A stretch of 64,000 nt of DNA from Brevibacillus brevis NBRC 100599 (GCF_000010165.1 NC_012491.1:2673501-2737500), one strand, 5' to 3'. Counted from the first letter of the stretch, positions 16,672 through 25,729 are shown. Notes: generated from the sequence alone by a model not told the origin. Made by a program: numbers and translations.

Positions 16672-17298
16672 ATGTTTGATTGGACTACTATGGGAGCATT
16701 TTTAGCTGTTGTGATCGGCCTCTTTTTAATTCCGGGACCCGCTGTCCTGTTAACTGCGACGCGTACCGTTCAGGGAGGACGTAAAGCAGGGATCATGGCA
16801 GGGCTTGGCATTGCTACAGGCGACTTCATTCATACGATTTTTGCTGCGGTCGGTTTATCCGCGATTTTGATGACATCTGCATGGGCATTCCATCTCGTAA
16901 AATTTGTGGGAGCGGCTTACTTGGTGTATCTAGGGGTTCGGGCCATGCTTGAAAAACCGGTTGACCCAGAGCTGCCAAAAGTAACACCGTTGCCACCGCT
17001 GCAATCGTATGGGCAAGCTATCCTCGCAGAAGTTCTAAATCCGAAGACTGCGTTGTTTTTTCTGGCGTTTCTGCCACAATTCGTACATCCGGAGCGCAGG
17101 GGGGCCATTTATCAATTCCTTGTCTTGGGATTGATTTTCGCCATCTTGGGGTTCTTTTACACCGCGTTGATTGCGATCAGTATAAGGCCACTGGGGCATC
17201 TGGTGAAGCGAATTTCCTGGCTGGGCCGCTGGAGTGGCAAGATCGTAGGTTCTGTTTACATCTTATTGGGATTAAAAGTAGCGCTGCAAGAAAGATAA
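16672..17298 (+). CDS. LysE/RhtB family amino acid exporter
   Basis: 208 residues with six predicted membrane segments and the LysE signature near the N-terminus (FLIPGPAVLLTATRTVQGGRKAGIMAGLGIATGD, glycine-rich). Members export amino acids or their derivatives. GGGAGAGG lies before the ATG. It has its own terminator and is monocistronic. The substrate cannot be deduced. Confidence 0.92.
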   Translation: MFDWTTMGAFLAVVIGLFLIPGPAVLLTATRTVQGGRKAGIMAGLGIATGDFIHTIFAAVGLSAILMTSAWAFHLVKFVGAAYLVYLGVRAMLEKPVDPELPKVTPLPPLQSYGQAILAEVLNPKTALFFLAFLPQFVHPERRGAIYQFLVLGLIFAILGFFYTALIAISIRPLGHLVKRISWLGRWSGKIVGSVYILLGLKVALQER

Positions 17299-17306
17299 AG
17301 GAATGA

Positions 17307-17337
17307 GTCGGGAGGACAGTCTTCCCGGCTTTTTTTA
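17307..17337 (+). terminator. intrinsic terminator of the LysE-type gene
   Basis: Stem GTCGGGA / TTCCCGGC around an 8-base loop, followed by seven Ts. Confidence 0.85.
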
Positions 17338-17385
17338 TTGCTTGATTATTGGTGTAAGGTACTTTTTGGTGCCTATGATACTTGA

Positions 17386-17397
17386 AAGTACGTACTT
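17386..17397 (+). promoter_or_regulatory. palindrome upstream of the MFS-LLM-HxlR operon
   Basis: Perfect 12-base palindrome AAGTACGTACTT. A second imperfect repeat AGGTAC-N6-GTGCCT lies 19 bases upstream (17357-17374). HxlR/DUF24 regulators bind short tACtt/AAGta-type repeats, so these are candidates for autoregulation by the HxlR protein of this operon; inference only. Confidence 0.45.
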
Positions 17398-17515
17398 CCT
17401 ATCAAGTAAGGCATGAGACATAATAGCATTCAGAACCAACATATTCGCCAATCATGATAAGTAAGGGGCCCTGCTTTGTGAACGGCAAGAAAAATAAAGG
17501 GAGGATACAACTTAG

Positions 17516-18727
17516 ATGAGCACAATTACATCCAATGTGAAGCAGCAAGCAACTGGTGCGAAAAAATCGACTCTTGCTTTACTTGCTCTCGCAATCAGTG
17601 CATTTGGTATCGGGACTACTGAATTCGTTATCGTCGGTTTGTTGTCTACTGTCGCACAGGATTTGAAAGTAACGATCACCTTAGCAGGACTTCTTATTTC
17701 TGGATATGCATTAGGGGTAGCCATTGGTGCACCGATTATTACAGCACTCACAAGTCGAATTCCACGCAAAGCGCTACTCATGCTTTTGATGATTGTCTTT
17801 GTTGTCGGAAACAGTGCGGCAGCCTTGTCGAGTAGCTTTGCGATATTAATCATTGCCCGTTTCTTTACCGCGTTTTCTCATGGTGTATTTTTCTCCATCG
17901 GTTCGACGATTGCGGCCGATCTGGTGCCAGAAAACAAGCGTGCCAGTGCGATTGCGACGATGTTTACCGGTCTGACTGTTGCAACCGTTACAGGCGTACC
18001 TTTGGGAACGTATATTGGTCAAATGTTTGGATGGAGAGCGACTTTTTGGGGAGTGGCCATTCTTGGCGTGATTGCACTTATCTCGACAGCGATTCTGGTA
18101 CCAAGCAATTTAAAAAATGCCAAGCCAGCTTCTATTAAAGACCAAGTGAAAATTATTACAAACTTGCCACTGTTGCTTGTCTTTGCCATTACGGCTCTTG
18201 GCTACGGCGGTACCTTTGTAACCTTTACGTTCTTAGGTCCGATTCTGGAAGAAATCACAGGTTATCAGGCGAGCGCCGTCAGTTTGATTCTACTCGTCTA
18301 TGGGATTGCGGTAGCGATTGGAAATACGGTCGGAGGAAAAGCGGCCGACAAGAATCCGATAAAAGCACTGCGCTGGATGTTCATCGTCCAGGCGATCATT
18401 CTGATCATCTTATCATTTACCGCTCCGTTCAAATGGGTGGGAACCCTTACGATTATGCTAATGGGCCTCTTGGCCTTTATGAACGTACCGGGCTTACAAG
18501 TGTATGTCGTGCAGTTGGCTGAAAAATACGTGCCAAGTGCTGTTGATGTAGCTTCTGCCATTAACATTGCGGCATTCAATCTCGGCATTGCGATTGGAGC
18601 CCTCGTTGGAGGAATGATCGTCGATACGATTGGCCTGATTCATACACCATGGGTCGGCGGAGTGATGGTGTTAGGTGCAGCATTACTCACGGTGATCAGC
18701 AGCAAGCTGGAAAAAACTCGTCGTTAA
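17516..18727 (+). CDS. MFS drug-efflux transporter, DHA1 family (YdhP/AraJ-like)
   Basis: 403 residues with twelve predicted membrane segments. The family block SAFGIGTTEFVIVGLLSTVA lies in the first segment, motif A-like SRIPRKALLM follows helix 2, and the antiporter motif region GVPLGTYIGQMFGWRATFW lies near helix 5. It is first in a four-gene unit with a luciferase-like monooxygenase, an HxlR regulator and an NADPH:quinone-type oxidoreductase, which suggests export of a toxic organic compound. GGGAGG lies upstream of the ATG. Confidence 0.92.
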   Translation: MSTITSNVKQQATGAKKSTLALLALAISAFGIGTTEFVIVGLLSTVAQDLKVTITLAGLLISGYALGVAIGAPIITALTSRIPRKALLMLLMIVFVVGNSAAALSSSFAILIIARFFTAFSHGVFFSIGSTIAADLVPENKRASAIATMFTGLTVATVTGVPLGTYIGQMFGWRATFWGVAILGVIALISTAILVPSNLKNAKPASIKDQVKIITNLPLLLVFAITALGYGGTFVTFTFLGPILEEITGYQASAVSLILLVYGIAVAIGNTVGGKAADKNPIKALRWMFIVQAIILIILSFTAPFKWVGTLTIMLMGLLAFMNVPGLQVYVVQLAEKYVPSAVDVASAINIAAFNLGIAIGALVGGMIVDTIGLIHTPWVGGVMVLGAALLTVISSKLEKTRR

Positions 18728-18794
18728 TCGAACAAAGACGCGGATGCGGATCAAAGCATGTGTCCGCTGGTCACCATAGAAGGAGAGAGCATCG

Positions 18795-19754
18795 ATGAGC
18801 AAATTCGACGGTCACTATGGCTTTCAGCGAATGTTCCAAGAAAGAAAGATGACGTTAGGATTTCACATTCCGCTGGAGGCATACGAATGGGAAGCGCCGA
18901 CAATGGAGCGCCAGGTTGAACTCGTCAGAGCAGCAGAAGACTACGGCTTTACTGGAATCTGGCTGCGCGATGTGATTTTGCAGGACCCTGCTACCGGGCA
19001 AATTTATGACATGATGATTTATTTAACCTATTTGGCTGCGCAAACCAAAAAAATCGCTTTTGGTACCTCGAGCATCGTGCTTCCACTGCGGCATCCGTTG
19101 CGAGTGGCAAAAGAGACAGCGACCATCGAAAATTTGTTTCCCCAACGTTTGATGATGGGGATTTCTTCTGGGGACAGACGGGCTGATTTTCATGGGTTGA
19201 ATGTGCCGCATGAACAGCGTGCGGAACTGTTTCGCGATGGCTACGACTACTTGCAGAAGGTTATGGCAGAGGATTTCCCGAAAATCAACTCGCCATACGG
19301 TATGATTAATGGAGCGAATCTTGTGCCTAAATCGACTTCGCCCATTCCTACCTTTATCACGGGGTACAGTCAACAAACGATGGACTGGTTTGCGCAAAAC
19401 GGAGATGGCTGGATTTATTACCCGCGTGATCCATTCAATCAAGCACATGCCATCCAAGAATGGAGAGAACTTGTCCAGAAATATCATCCAGGTGTATTCA
19501 AGCCATTTATTCAGCCTCTTCACTTGGATCTAGCGGAAGATCCGGATGAGTCGGTCACGCCGATTCGATTAGGGTACCGAGTCGGCAGAAAAATGCTTTT
19601 AGAACTGCTGGCCATGTATCAAGAGGTCGGCGTCAATCATTTGTTCTTCGCCCTGTTCCCTAGCCAGCGTCCCATTGACGAGGTCATTGATGAGCTTGGA
19701 CAAGAAGTATTGCCTTATTTCCCGGCTCATATCGACGCACCGGAGCGGGTTTGA
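18795..19754 (+). CDS. luciferase-like flavin monooxygenase (LLM class)
   Basis: 319 residues of the bacterial luciferase TIM-barrel superfamily, resembling the BA3436-type oxidoreductase subfamily. Visible blocks are TLGFHIPLEAYEWEAPTMERQ, YGFTGIWLRDV, the flavin-site SSIVLPLRHPLRVAKETATIE, and LMMGISSGDR. It would use reduced FMN to oxidise an organic substrate. AGAAGGAGAG precedes the ATG; 67 bases after the MFS gene and 28 before the HxlR gene. Confidence 0.88.
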   Translation: MSKFDGHYGFQRMFQERKMTLGFHIPLEAYEWEAPTMERQVELVRAAEDYGFTGIWLRDVILQDPATGQIYDMMIYLTYLAAQTKKIAFGTSSIVLPLRHPLRVAKETATIENLFPQRLMMGISSGDRRADFHGLNVPHEQRAELFRDGYDYLQKVMAEDFPKINSPYGMINGANLVPKSTSPIPTFITGYSQQTMDWFAQNGDGWIYYPRDPFNQAHAIQEWRELVQKYHPGVFKPFIQPLHLDLAEDPDESVTPIRLGYRVGRKMLLELLAMYQEVGVNHLFFALFPSQRPIDEVIDELGQEVLPYFPAHIDAPERV

Positions 19755-19782
19755 CTACATCTTCGTATGAGGAGGGGAGGAT

Positions 19783-20112
19783 ATGGGACGATACAATATC
19801 CCTGTAGAGGCAACATTGGAAGTTATTGGAGGGAAATGGAAAGTAGTGATCCTCTGCTTGTTGGCAAAAGGGGCAAAGCGGACAAGCGAATTGAAACGCG
19901 CAATGCCTGCCATCACGCAAAAAATGTTAACGCAGCAACTGCGAGAATTAGAAGCGGACAATATCATTACCCGCAATGTGTATCAGCAGATTCCCCCGCG
20001 CGTCGAGTATGACTTGACGCAGTATGGCAAGACCCTGTCGAAGGTTCTGGATGTCATGTGTGAATGGGGAGAGAGTCACATCGAAAACCAATTGCGAAAA
20101 ATAGTCGAATGA
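19783..20112 (+). CDS. HxlR (DUF24) family transcriptional regulator
   Basis: 109 residues, a single winged-helix domain with the HxlR signature EATLEVIGGKWKVVILCLL and LTQQLRELEADNIITRNVY, then VEYDLTQYGKTL. It lacks the N-terminal Cys of YodB/CatR-type redox sensors but has Cys in VILCLL and VMCEWG. Embedded in the operon that it probably controls, with a palindrome at 17386 as candidate site. Confidence 0.93.
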   Translation: MGRYNIPVEATLEVIGGKWKVVILCLLAKGAKRTSELKRAMPAITQKMLTQQLRELEADNIITRNVYQQIPPRVEYDLTQYGKTLSKVLDVMCEWGESHIENQLRKIVE

Positions 20113-20126
20113 AAAGGGGAAGTTCG

Positions 20127-21080
20127 ATGAGAGGAATTGGCATGAAGCAATACGGTGGTATCCAGCAATTAACTGAAATGGAATGGCCAACAAAACCAAT
20201 CGGGCCGGAGGATGTGCTCATTTCCATAAAAGCGAGCGGGGTAAATCCCGTGGATTGGAAGGTGCGGGAAGGACTGTTACAAGCAGATTTTCCTTTTGAA
20301 CTGCCACTTATTTTAGGGTGGGATGCGGCGGGCACGGTAACGGCTGTCGGTACGAATGTGCAGGATTTTCAAATCGGGGACGATGTCTTCTTCCGACCAG
20401 AGCTGGAAAGGGAAGGGACATACGCAGATGAAATTGTCGTTCCGGCGAATATCGTAGCCCCGATGCCACGTGGTTTGTCGTATGCGGAAGCGGCTTCGCT
20501 ACCACTGGTCGGACTAACGGTTTGGCAGGCATTGGTAGAGGTAGGGAAGGTACAAGCGGGAGAAAAAGTCCTGGTGTTGGGAGGAAGCGGCGGGATCGGT
20601 TCCATGGCGATTCAGCTAGCAAAAGCGCTAGGTGCCTATGTGGCTACGACAACTAGCTCCAAAAATAGCGATTTTGTCCGTGAGCTGGGAGCAGATGAAG
20701 TCATTGCTTATGATCAAGGACCACTTCATACCTCTACACCATTTTCATTCATGTTGGACACGCTGGGTGGAGAAGCGTATGGTGATGCTATAAAATTGAT
20801 GAAGCGGCAAGGAAGAGTGGCGACTATTATTAGCGAGCGTGATGCCAAGAAACCTTCGTTCGCTGATGCGGTTGAGAAAGAACGAGAGCTGGATGTTACT
20901 TTTGGGTTCACGCGTCCAGATGGGGTAAATCTGAATCATATCCGTGCGCTAGTGGAAGCCAAGAACGTAAAGCCTATCTTGACGAAGGTATATCCATTGA
21001 CGCTTGAAGGGGTTCGAGATGCGCATCTCTTTAGTCAAACGGGTAGAGTGCGTGGCAAGATTGTGCTCGTCCATTCATGA
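20127..21080 (+). CDS. zinc-independent NADP-dependent quinone oxidoreductase-type MDR protein
   Basis: 317 residues from the ATG at 20127, behind AAAGGGGAAG; longer in-frame extensions overlap the HxlR gene. Medium-chain dehydrogenase/reductase fold: substrate domain with SGVNPVDWKVREG and GWDAAGTVTAVG, then the Rossmann motif VLVLGGSGGIGSMAIQLAK with ATTTSSKN. The catalytic zinc Cys/His ligands of alcohol dehydrogenases are absent, so it belongs with the quinone oxidoreductase/AdhX-like branch. It begins 14 bases after the HxlR gene and completes the stress operon. Confidence 0.92.
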   Translation: MRGIGMKQYGGIQQLTEMEWPTKPIGPEDVLISIKASGVNPVDWKVREGLLQADFPFELPLILGWDAAGTVTAVGTNVQDFQIGDDVFFRPELEREGTYADEIVVPANIVAPMPRGLSYAEAASLPLVGLTVWQALVEVGKVQAGEKVLVLGGSGGIGSMAIQLAKALGAYVATTTSSKNSDFVRELGADEVIAYDQGPLHTSTPFSFMLDTLGGEAYGDAIKLMKRQGRVATIISERDAKKPSFADAVEKERELDVTFGFTRPDGVNLNHIRALVEAKNVKPILTKVYPLTLEGVRDAHLFSQTGRVRGKIVLVHS

Positions 21081-21361
21081 TGGGGAAAATGGGTGTCGAG
21101 TGACACAAACGAAAAATGTGATTCTAAAAACTGGCTTGTTGAACCCATTTGTGTCGCAGAATGGTAGTACGTTCGTGTCGCCAGACAGTTTTCAAGTCAT
21201 ATACGTGTGACCCTTGTAGTTATAATATATAACCTTCAGTAGATTCCTGCTTTAGAATATTAAGGTCTTGACATTCTTCCGGTAATTAAACCTGAGTGGT
21301 TTTGGGCAATTCTGTATAAGCTAAAGAGATCATTACGAGTGATCAAGTGGGGGAATGTCTC
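21081..21361. other. intergenic region before the GNAT gene
   Basis: No gene seen. It contains GTGTCG three times (21093, 21151, 21175), an inverted repeat GACACAAA (21102-21109) / TTTGTGTC (21148-21155), an AT-rich palindrome GTTATA-ATA-TATAAC, and TTGACA (21269-21274) without a convincing -10. Confidence 0.5.
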
Positions 21362-21901
21362 ATGGATTGGTATGACCGATTAAATGAATACTTTCCAGAA
21401 TATGAAATGAAAAAGGAAGGACAAATTCAGGCGCTTATCAGGGAAACAGACATTTACCACAAAGTCGATACAGACAAATTTCTTTTGCTGTACGCGGAGT
21501 TTCCGACGTTTATCTTCATCGATTACCTCCTAATCAATCCTGCCACGCGTGGACAAGGTATCGGTACCAAGGTCATCCAGACACTCAAAAAGAGAGGGAA
21601 AGACATCATTCTGGAGGTAGAACCTATCGATCGAAATGATGAAGATTCCATCAAGAGAGTCCATTTTTATCAAAAGAACGGGTTTGTGAAAGCGGACCGC
21701 ATTCAATACAGCTGGGAAAAAGAAAATAGCGAGACATATGAAATGAAGATCTATTACTGGAGTCCGCACGATGATCTACCACAGGAAGTCGTACTCCGGA
21801 ATATGTCCAAGGCCTGTCAGGAGATCCACAACTTCCGCGCCCACCAATACTACGGACGAAATGTTGCCAATCCGGATGAAGTGCTGCATTGGAAACACTA
21901 A
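21362..21901 (+). CDS. GNAT family N-acetyltransferase, YkwB-like
   Basis: 179 residues from the ATG at 21362 (GGGGG 8 bases upstream; an earlier GTG overlaps the ribosome site). The acetyl-CoA pyrophosphate loop is in LLINPATRGQGIGTKVIQTLKK, and the following strand IILEVEPIDRNDEDSIKRVHFYQKNGF is typical of the YkwB-type GNATs of Bacillales. The acceptor is unknown. Followed by a terminator. Confidence 0.88.
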   Translation: MDWYDRLNEYFPEYEMKKEGQIQALIRETDIYHKVDTDKFLLLYAEFPTFIFIDYLLINPATRGQGIGTKVIQTLKKRGKDIILEVEPIDRNDEDSIKRVHFYQKNGFVKADRIQYSWEKENSETYEMKIYYWSPHDDLPQEVVLRNMSKACQEIHNFRAHQYYGRNVANPDEVLHWKH

Positions 21902-21920
21902 TGACGCCTTCAAGTTAGTC

Positions 21921-21948
21921 CAACACCCCTGTAAAAGAAGGGGTGTTG
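21921..21948. terminator. hairpin after the GNAT gene
   Basis: Perfect 10-bp stem CAACACCCCT / AGGGGTGTTG, 8-base loop. The T-run is poor, so termination is probable but not certain. Confidence 0.7.
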
Positions 21949-21960
21949 GTATTCGATCAA

Positions 21961-22016
21961 CTAGGGTGTGTACGCAAACTGTAAATTAAGGAAATAAGTT
22001 TGCGTACAGGCCCTAG
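21961..22016. repeat. 56-bp MITE-like palindrome bounded by CTAG
   Basis: Two 20-base arms (21961-21980 and 21997-22016) match at 18 positions when one is reverse-complemented. Both ends are CTAG; the core of each arm is TGTACGCAAACT. The unpaired centre is only 16 bases. This looks like two transposon ends brought together, a minimal MITE with CTAG as target duplication. Confidence 0.55.
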
Positions 22017-22018
22017 AT

Positions 22019-22055
22019 AAAATCAACCGTCACATTTGGCGGTTGATTTTATTTC
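22019..22055. terminator. bidirectional-looking terminator
   Basis: Perfect 11-bp stem AAAATCAACCG / CGGTTGATTTT followed by ATTTC; lies 3 bases after the MITE-like palindrome. Confidence 0.7.
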
Positions 22056-22137
22056 ACCGTTTGTAGAGTAATGCTGCTCAGTAAAAGTCGAGGGTTGTGA
22101 TAACTCACAGGAAAAGAGCGAGTAAGTTGGAATGTAA

Positions 22138-22186
22138 CAGCGGCGGGCTAGGATTGGATTTTTCAACCGAGCCCGCCGCTGTTTTC
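22138..22186 (+). terminator. very stable GC-rich terminator
   Basis: Perfect 12-bp stem CAGCGGCGGGCT / AGCCCGCCGCTG then TTTTC. No gene directly precedes it on this strand in the last 230 bases, so it may end an unannotated small RNA or back up the upstream terminators. Confidence 0.75.
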
Positions 22187-22187
22187 A

Positions 22188-22227
22188 TAAAAAAGCCAGC
22201 GTGACAGTGTAGATCGCCTTCGCTGGT
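22188..22227 (-). terminator. terminator of the small membrane protein gene
   Basis: On the minus strand CCAGCG pairs with CGCTGG and is followed by CTTTTTT; it starts 14 bases after the stop codon at 22241. Confidence 0.7.
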
Positions 22228-22240
22228 AACCGTCCCCTCT

Positions 22241-22396
22241 TCACCTCTTTCGAACCACGGCCCCCTGCAGAACAAAAGTAATCCCTAAGATTCCTACGAT
22301 GGCAAGCAGGCGAATGAAACCGTTGGAGACAAACAGATTGACACAGATCAGCCCAATAATGATCAAAATAAGCAAGATCACCGTTTTCCCCGACAT
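22241..22396 (-). CDS. 51-residue two-helix membrane protein
   Basis: Starts at the ATG at 22396 behind AAAGGGG (9-10 bases). The product is MSGKTV followed by a hydrophobic helix rich in Ile and Leu (about residues 6-23), a short loop with SNGFIR, a second hydrophobic helix (about 29-45) and the basic end VVRKR. The positive ends and paired helices fit a real small inner-membrane protein, with its own ribosome site and terminator. No family recognised. Confidence 0.65.
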   Translation of the reverse strand: MSGKTVILLILIIIGLICVNLFVSNGFIRLLAIVGILGITFVLQGAVVRKR

Positions 22397-22568
22397 GTAC
22401 GTGTTCCCCTTTCCCCAGACTAAATGAGTGGTCTCGTCAAATCGGAATATGCGGGTCGTTCCATGGCGTATGTAATTTGACTTTTTGCTTGTCAGAATCT
22501 TCTGTTCACATTCTGAGTACTTACTATTGTAGCGAATACAATCGTGGAAGAAAAGGCGGGATCATGTG

Positions 22569-22625
22569 AAAAACTCCCTTCTGTCATCGCCAGGTTCTCA
22601 CCTGTACGTTTGAGAGGGAGTTTTC
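22569..22625 (-). terminator. terminator of the MFS gene
   Basis: AAAACTCCCTC on the minus strand pairs with a downstream AAGGGAGTTTTT; the long intervening stretch carries a second small hairpin (CAGGT / ACCTG). Confidence 0.75.
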
Positions 22626-22647
22626 GCATGTGATCAGGCTACCCAGC

Positions 22648-23877
22648 TTACTTCGTAGCTAGCTGATGCTCCGTTGTTTGCTGCTTCAACGGCTGTCCAA
22701 TCAATTGTGAACGTTTGGATCGAATCACGATGGCAGTAATCAACAGCGCGATACCATTGATGATAAATACGTAGCGAATCGGGATGAGTCCTCCGAGAAA
22801 ACCGCCAATGATTGGACCCATCATGGTCGCGAGCTGCGTCGAGGATTGGTTCAAGCTAAACGCCCTGCCGCGAAACTCTGGTTCTGTGACTTTCACAATC
22901 ATGGCGTTGATCGACGGATAAACAGCGGCAAAAAACAGTCCGTACGCGAATCGCAAAATGCCAAATCCATACAGATTGGTGAAGAAAAATTGCAGTAAAT
23001 TTCCGACGGCTCCACCCATTAAGCCGATGAATAAGATTTTGGAATAGCCGATATTTGACCCGAGCTTTCCCCATTGTGGAGCAGCAATGACCGTCGCGAT
23101 GCCCACTGCCGCAAAAATGATGCCGGAGCTAAGGGATGCGTCTTGCTGCGAAGCGCCCAATTGCATGACATACACGGTTAATAAAGGCTCAAGAAGCATA
23201 ACGGAAATCGTGACCATCAGACTCATACCCAGTATGGACATCAACGGGCGGTTTGCCATCGCAGCACGCAAATCTTCTCGTACACTCGAGCGACTGCCGG
23301 AGCGGTTCAAGTTCGTTTCCTTCACGAAGAAAGTAGCGATCAGCGCTGCTACGAGCACGACAAATCCTGAAAATATAAAAGCTTCCGCGTTTCCCCATAC
23401 GTGACTGACGACACCGCCAACCAATGGACCGATGATTCCTCCTGTTGCTCCCGAAGTCGCCATAATCCCCAGTGCGTACCCGACGCTTTTTTCTGGTGTA
23501 TTCGTCGCTACCAGCGCAATGGCAGCAGGTACGTAGCCGGCAAGCAAGCCCTGGAAGATCCGTAACACAAGAAACAAATAAGGGTCTGTAATCAAATACG
23601 TCAAAAAGTACAACAAACCGAGGCTAAATCCAGAGCGAATCAACATGGGCTTTCGTCCATATTTGTCCGCGAGAGAGCCCCAAAATGGCGAGATGAGTGC
23701 ACTTGCTAAAAACGTGATGCCAAACGAGATGCCGGACCATGCTTCCAGATGCTCATTGACCCCCAGTGAAGTATGGAGGAAGATGGGCAGGAAAGGGATG
23801 GAGATGGAGTAGGCGGTGCTGCAAAAAAATACCCCAATCCATAAGACGATCAAATTACGTTTCCATGAAAATTCCAT
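22648..23877 (-). CDS. MFS multidrug-type efflux transporter
   Basis: 409 residues with twelve predicted membrane segments. Motif A GSLADKYGRKPMLIRSG lies between helices 2 and 3, and the antiporter motif C region (GIMATSGATGGIIGPLVGG) is in helix 5, so this is a DHA1-type drug:proton antiporter. Single gene with its own terminator. Substrate unknown. Confidence 0.92.
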   Translation of the reverse strand: MEFSWKRNLIVLWIGVFFCSTAYSISIPFLPIFLHTSLGVNEHLEAWSGISFGITFLASALISPFWGSLADKYGRKPMLIRSGFSLGLLYFLTYLITDPYLFLVLRIFQGLLAGYVPAAIALVATNTPEKSVGYALGIMATSGATGGIIGPLVGGVVSHVWGNAEAFIFSGFVVLVAALIATFFVKETNLNRSGSRSSVREDLRAAMANRPLMSILGMSLMVTISVMLLEPLLTVYVMQLGASQQDASLSSGIIFAAVGIATVIAAPQWGKLGSNIGYSKILFIGLMGGAVGNLLQFFFTNLYGFGILRFAYGLFFAAVYPSINAMIVKVTEPEFRGRAFSLNQSSTQLATMMGPIIGGFLGGLIPIRYVFIINGIALLITAIVIRSKRSQLIGQPLKQQTTEHQLATK

Positions 23878-24024
23878 CTTCTGTCACAACCTTTGCAGTT
23901 AAAAAGCAGGAATGTTGTTATTGATCATTCTAGCACTGCAAATTACTGCTGACCAATTCGGAAATATGATCGGACTATTGCAAAAATGAAATAAGAGGAA
24001 ACCTTGACTTCATTCGGACAAAAG

Positions 24025-24076
24025 AAAACCCCCTGACGACAAGAGATGAAGCTCTTGTACTCATTAGGGGATTTTC
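24025..24076 (-). terminator. terminator downstream of the sulP-like gene
   Basis: AAAACCCCCT (24025-24034) pairs with AGGGGATTTT (24066-24075), enclosing a second stem ACAAGAG / CTCTTGT. A T-rich run (CTTTTG) follows on the minus strand. Confidence 0.8.
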
Positions 24077-24090
24077 ATGTAAACAGCAGG

Positions 24091-25544
24091 TTAATGTCCG
24101 GCAGGTGTGCTTATACCCACACGATCAATCAATCGCTTACTTTCATCATTAAGTCCGGTGATGACGACGAATTTGTCCAGCTGTCTGTATTTCTCTACGA
24201 CTTTCGAGATAGCCGTGACAGCTGACAAATCCCAGACGTGGGAACGAGAAAAATCAATGATAATCTGCTGGGGATCATCCTGAAAGGAAAACTGGTCGAC
24301 GAAGTGTGTCATGGTACCGAAGAACAGTTGACCCGAGACGGTGTACACTTTTTCGCCCATATCGCTATCGTAGGAGGTGCATGCAAGCGGGCCATCCTCC
24401 AGCCAAATATGACCGACTTAGGATCACACCAGAAATGACTCCTTTTGCCAAATCGTGCGTAGCGACGACGATGATCACTGTAGTAATCATGACAACAGCA
24501 TCCCCAACAGGAATTTTCCGCAGGTCACGTATGGACTGCCAGTTAAACGTCCCAATCGATACCATGACCATGACACCGACGAGGGCAGCCATCGGGATTT
24601 GTTTGACAACGTCTCCAAGGACCAGGATCAGGAACAAGAGAAAAATCCCTGCAACCAAGGTAGACAGACGACCACGTCCCCCTGATTTCACATTGATAAC
24701 AGACTGTCCGATCATGGCACAACCAGCCATTCCGCCAAAGAATCCGGTGATGATGTTGGCGATCCCTTGGCCTTTCACTTCCGTATTTTTGTTACTGCGC
24801 GTATCTGTCATCTCATCGAGAATGGCAGCCGTCATCAATGATTCCAGAATCCCGACCAATGCAAGTGGGAAGGAGTAGGGCAGTATGATCATGAGTGTTT
24901 CCCAGTTCAACGGGACACTAGGAATGTGGAACAGCGGCAATTGACGTGTGATTTCACTCATGTCGCCAACGGTCCGTACATCAAGACCTGCCCAGATGGA
25001 AATGACGGTCATGACGATGATTGCTACGAGAGCTGAAGGGACTGCTTTGGTGAGACGCGGCAACAAATAGATAAATCGCGAGCGTTCCAGCCAGCATGAC
25101 ATACATAACCCAGGACGCCCCAATGAAATGGGGTAGCTGAGCCATAAAGATGAGAATAGCCAACGCATTGACGAAACCAAGCACGACCGTATGGGGGACA
25201 AAGGTCATCAGCCTGCCGATTTTACAGGCACCCAGTACCAGTTGCAAAATACCGGTCAGAACAGTCGCCGCGAATAAATACTCGATACCATGCTCCTTGA
25301 CCAGAGTAATCATTAATAACGCCATCGCACCTGTAGCTGCGGAAATCATGCCCGGTCTTCCCCCGACAAATGCGATGGTGACTGCAATACAAAAGGAAGC
25401 GTACAATTCAACCATTGGATCGACACCGGCAATAATAGAAAAAGCAATGGCTTCCGGAATCAAGGCAAGTGCAACCGTAATACCTGCTAGCATGTCAACA
25501 CGTACGTTTGAAAACCATTCCATTTTTAGTTGTTGAAGGTTCAA
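24091..25544 (-). pseudogene. SulP family anion transporter gene with three frameshifts
   Basis: The conceptual protein is a full-length SulP permease of about 485 residues with C-terminal STAS domain, but it is spread over different reading frames. Frame 1 runs from the start to about 25074, where one extra T in ATTTATC shifts it; removing it restores [16 protein letters not shown]. Near 24414 one base is missing (restoring it gives [14 protein letters not shown]) and near 24377 another (restoring it gives [18 protein letters not shown]). Elsewhere the sequence is well conserved ([25 protein letters not shown]). Either recent inactivation or sequencing error. Intact relatives import sulfate, bicarbonate or other anions. 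Confidence 0.85.
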
Positions 25545-25729
25545 TACTGTTCCTCGTTACTGTATCGTATCGTATCGTGACTTTTCCCTTTCAGAAAAGT
25601 CGGGGCCGTTTTTTGCAGTTTTTCATTATAGTAAAAAGGAGTCATCTTCGCCATCCTTTTTTTAGGGAAACGGTAAAAAGGCACAAGGATATACGACTTT
25701 CCGATTAAAAGTGCAGAGGGGGGACCTGA

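Noticed and set aside
21085-21200. Repeated GTGTCG words as a short tandem repeat or operator array
   Set aside because: Only three copies, irregular spacing, and no clear promoter; chance cannot be excluded.
25561-25578. GTATC tandem repeat upstream of the sulP-like gene as a regulatory array
   Set aside because: Only three units of a 5-base repeat; a simple microsatellite is enough.
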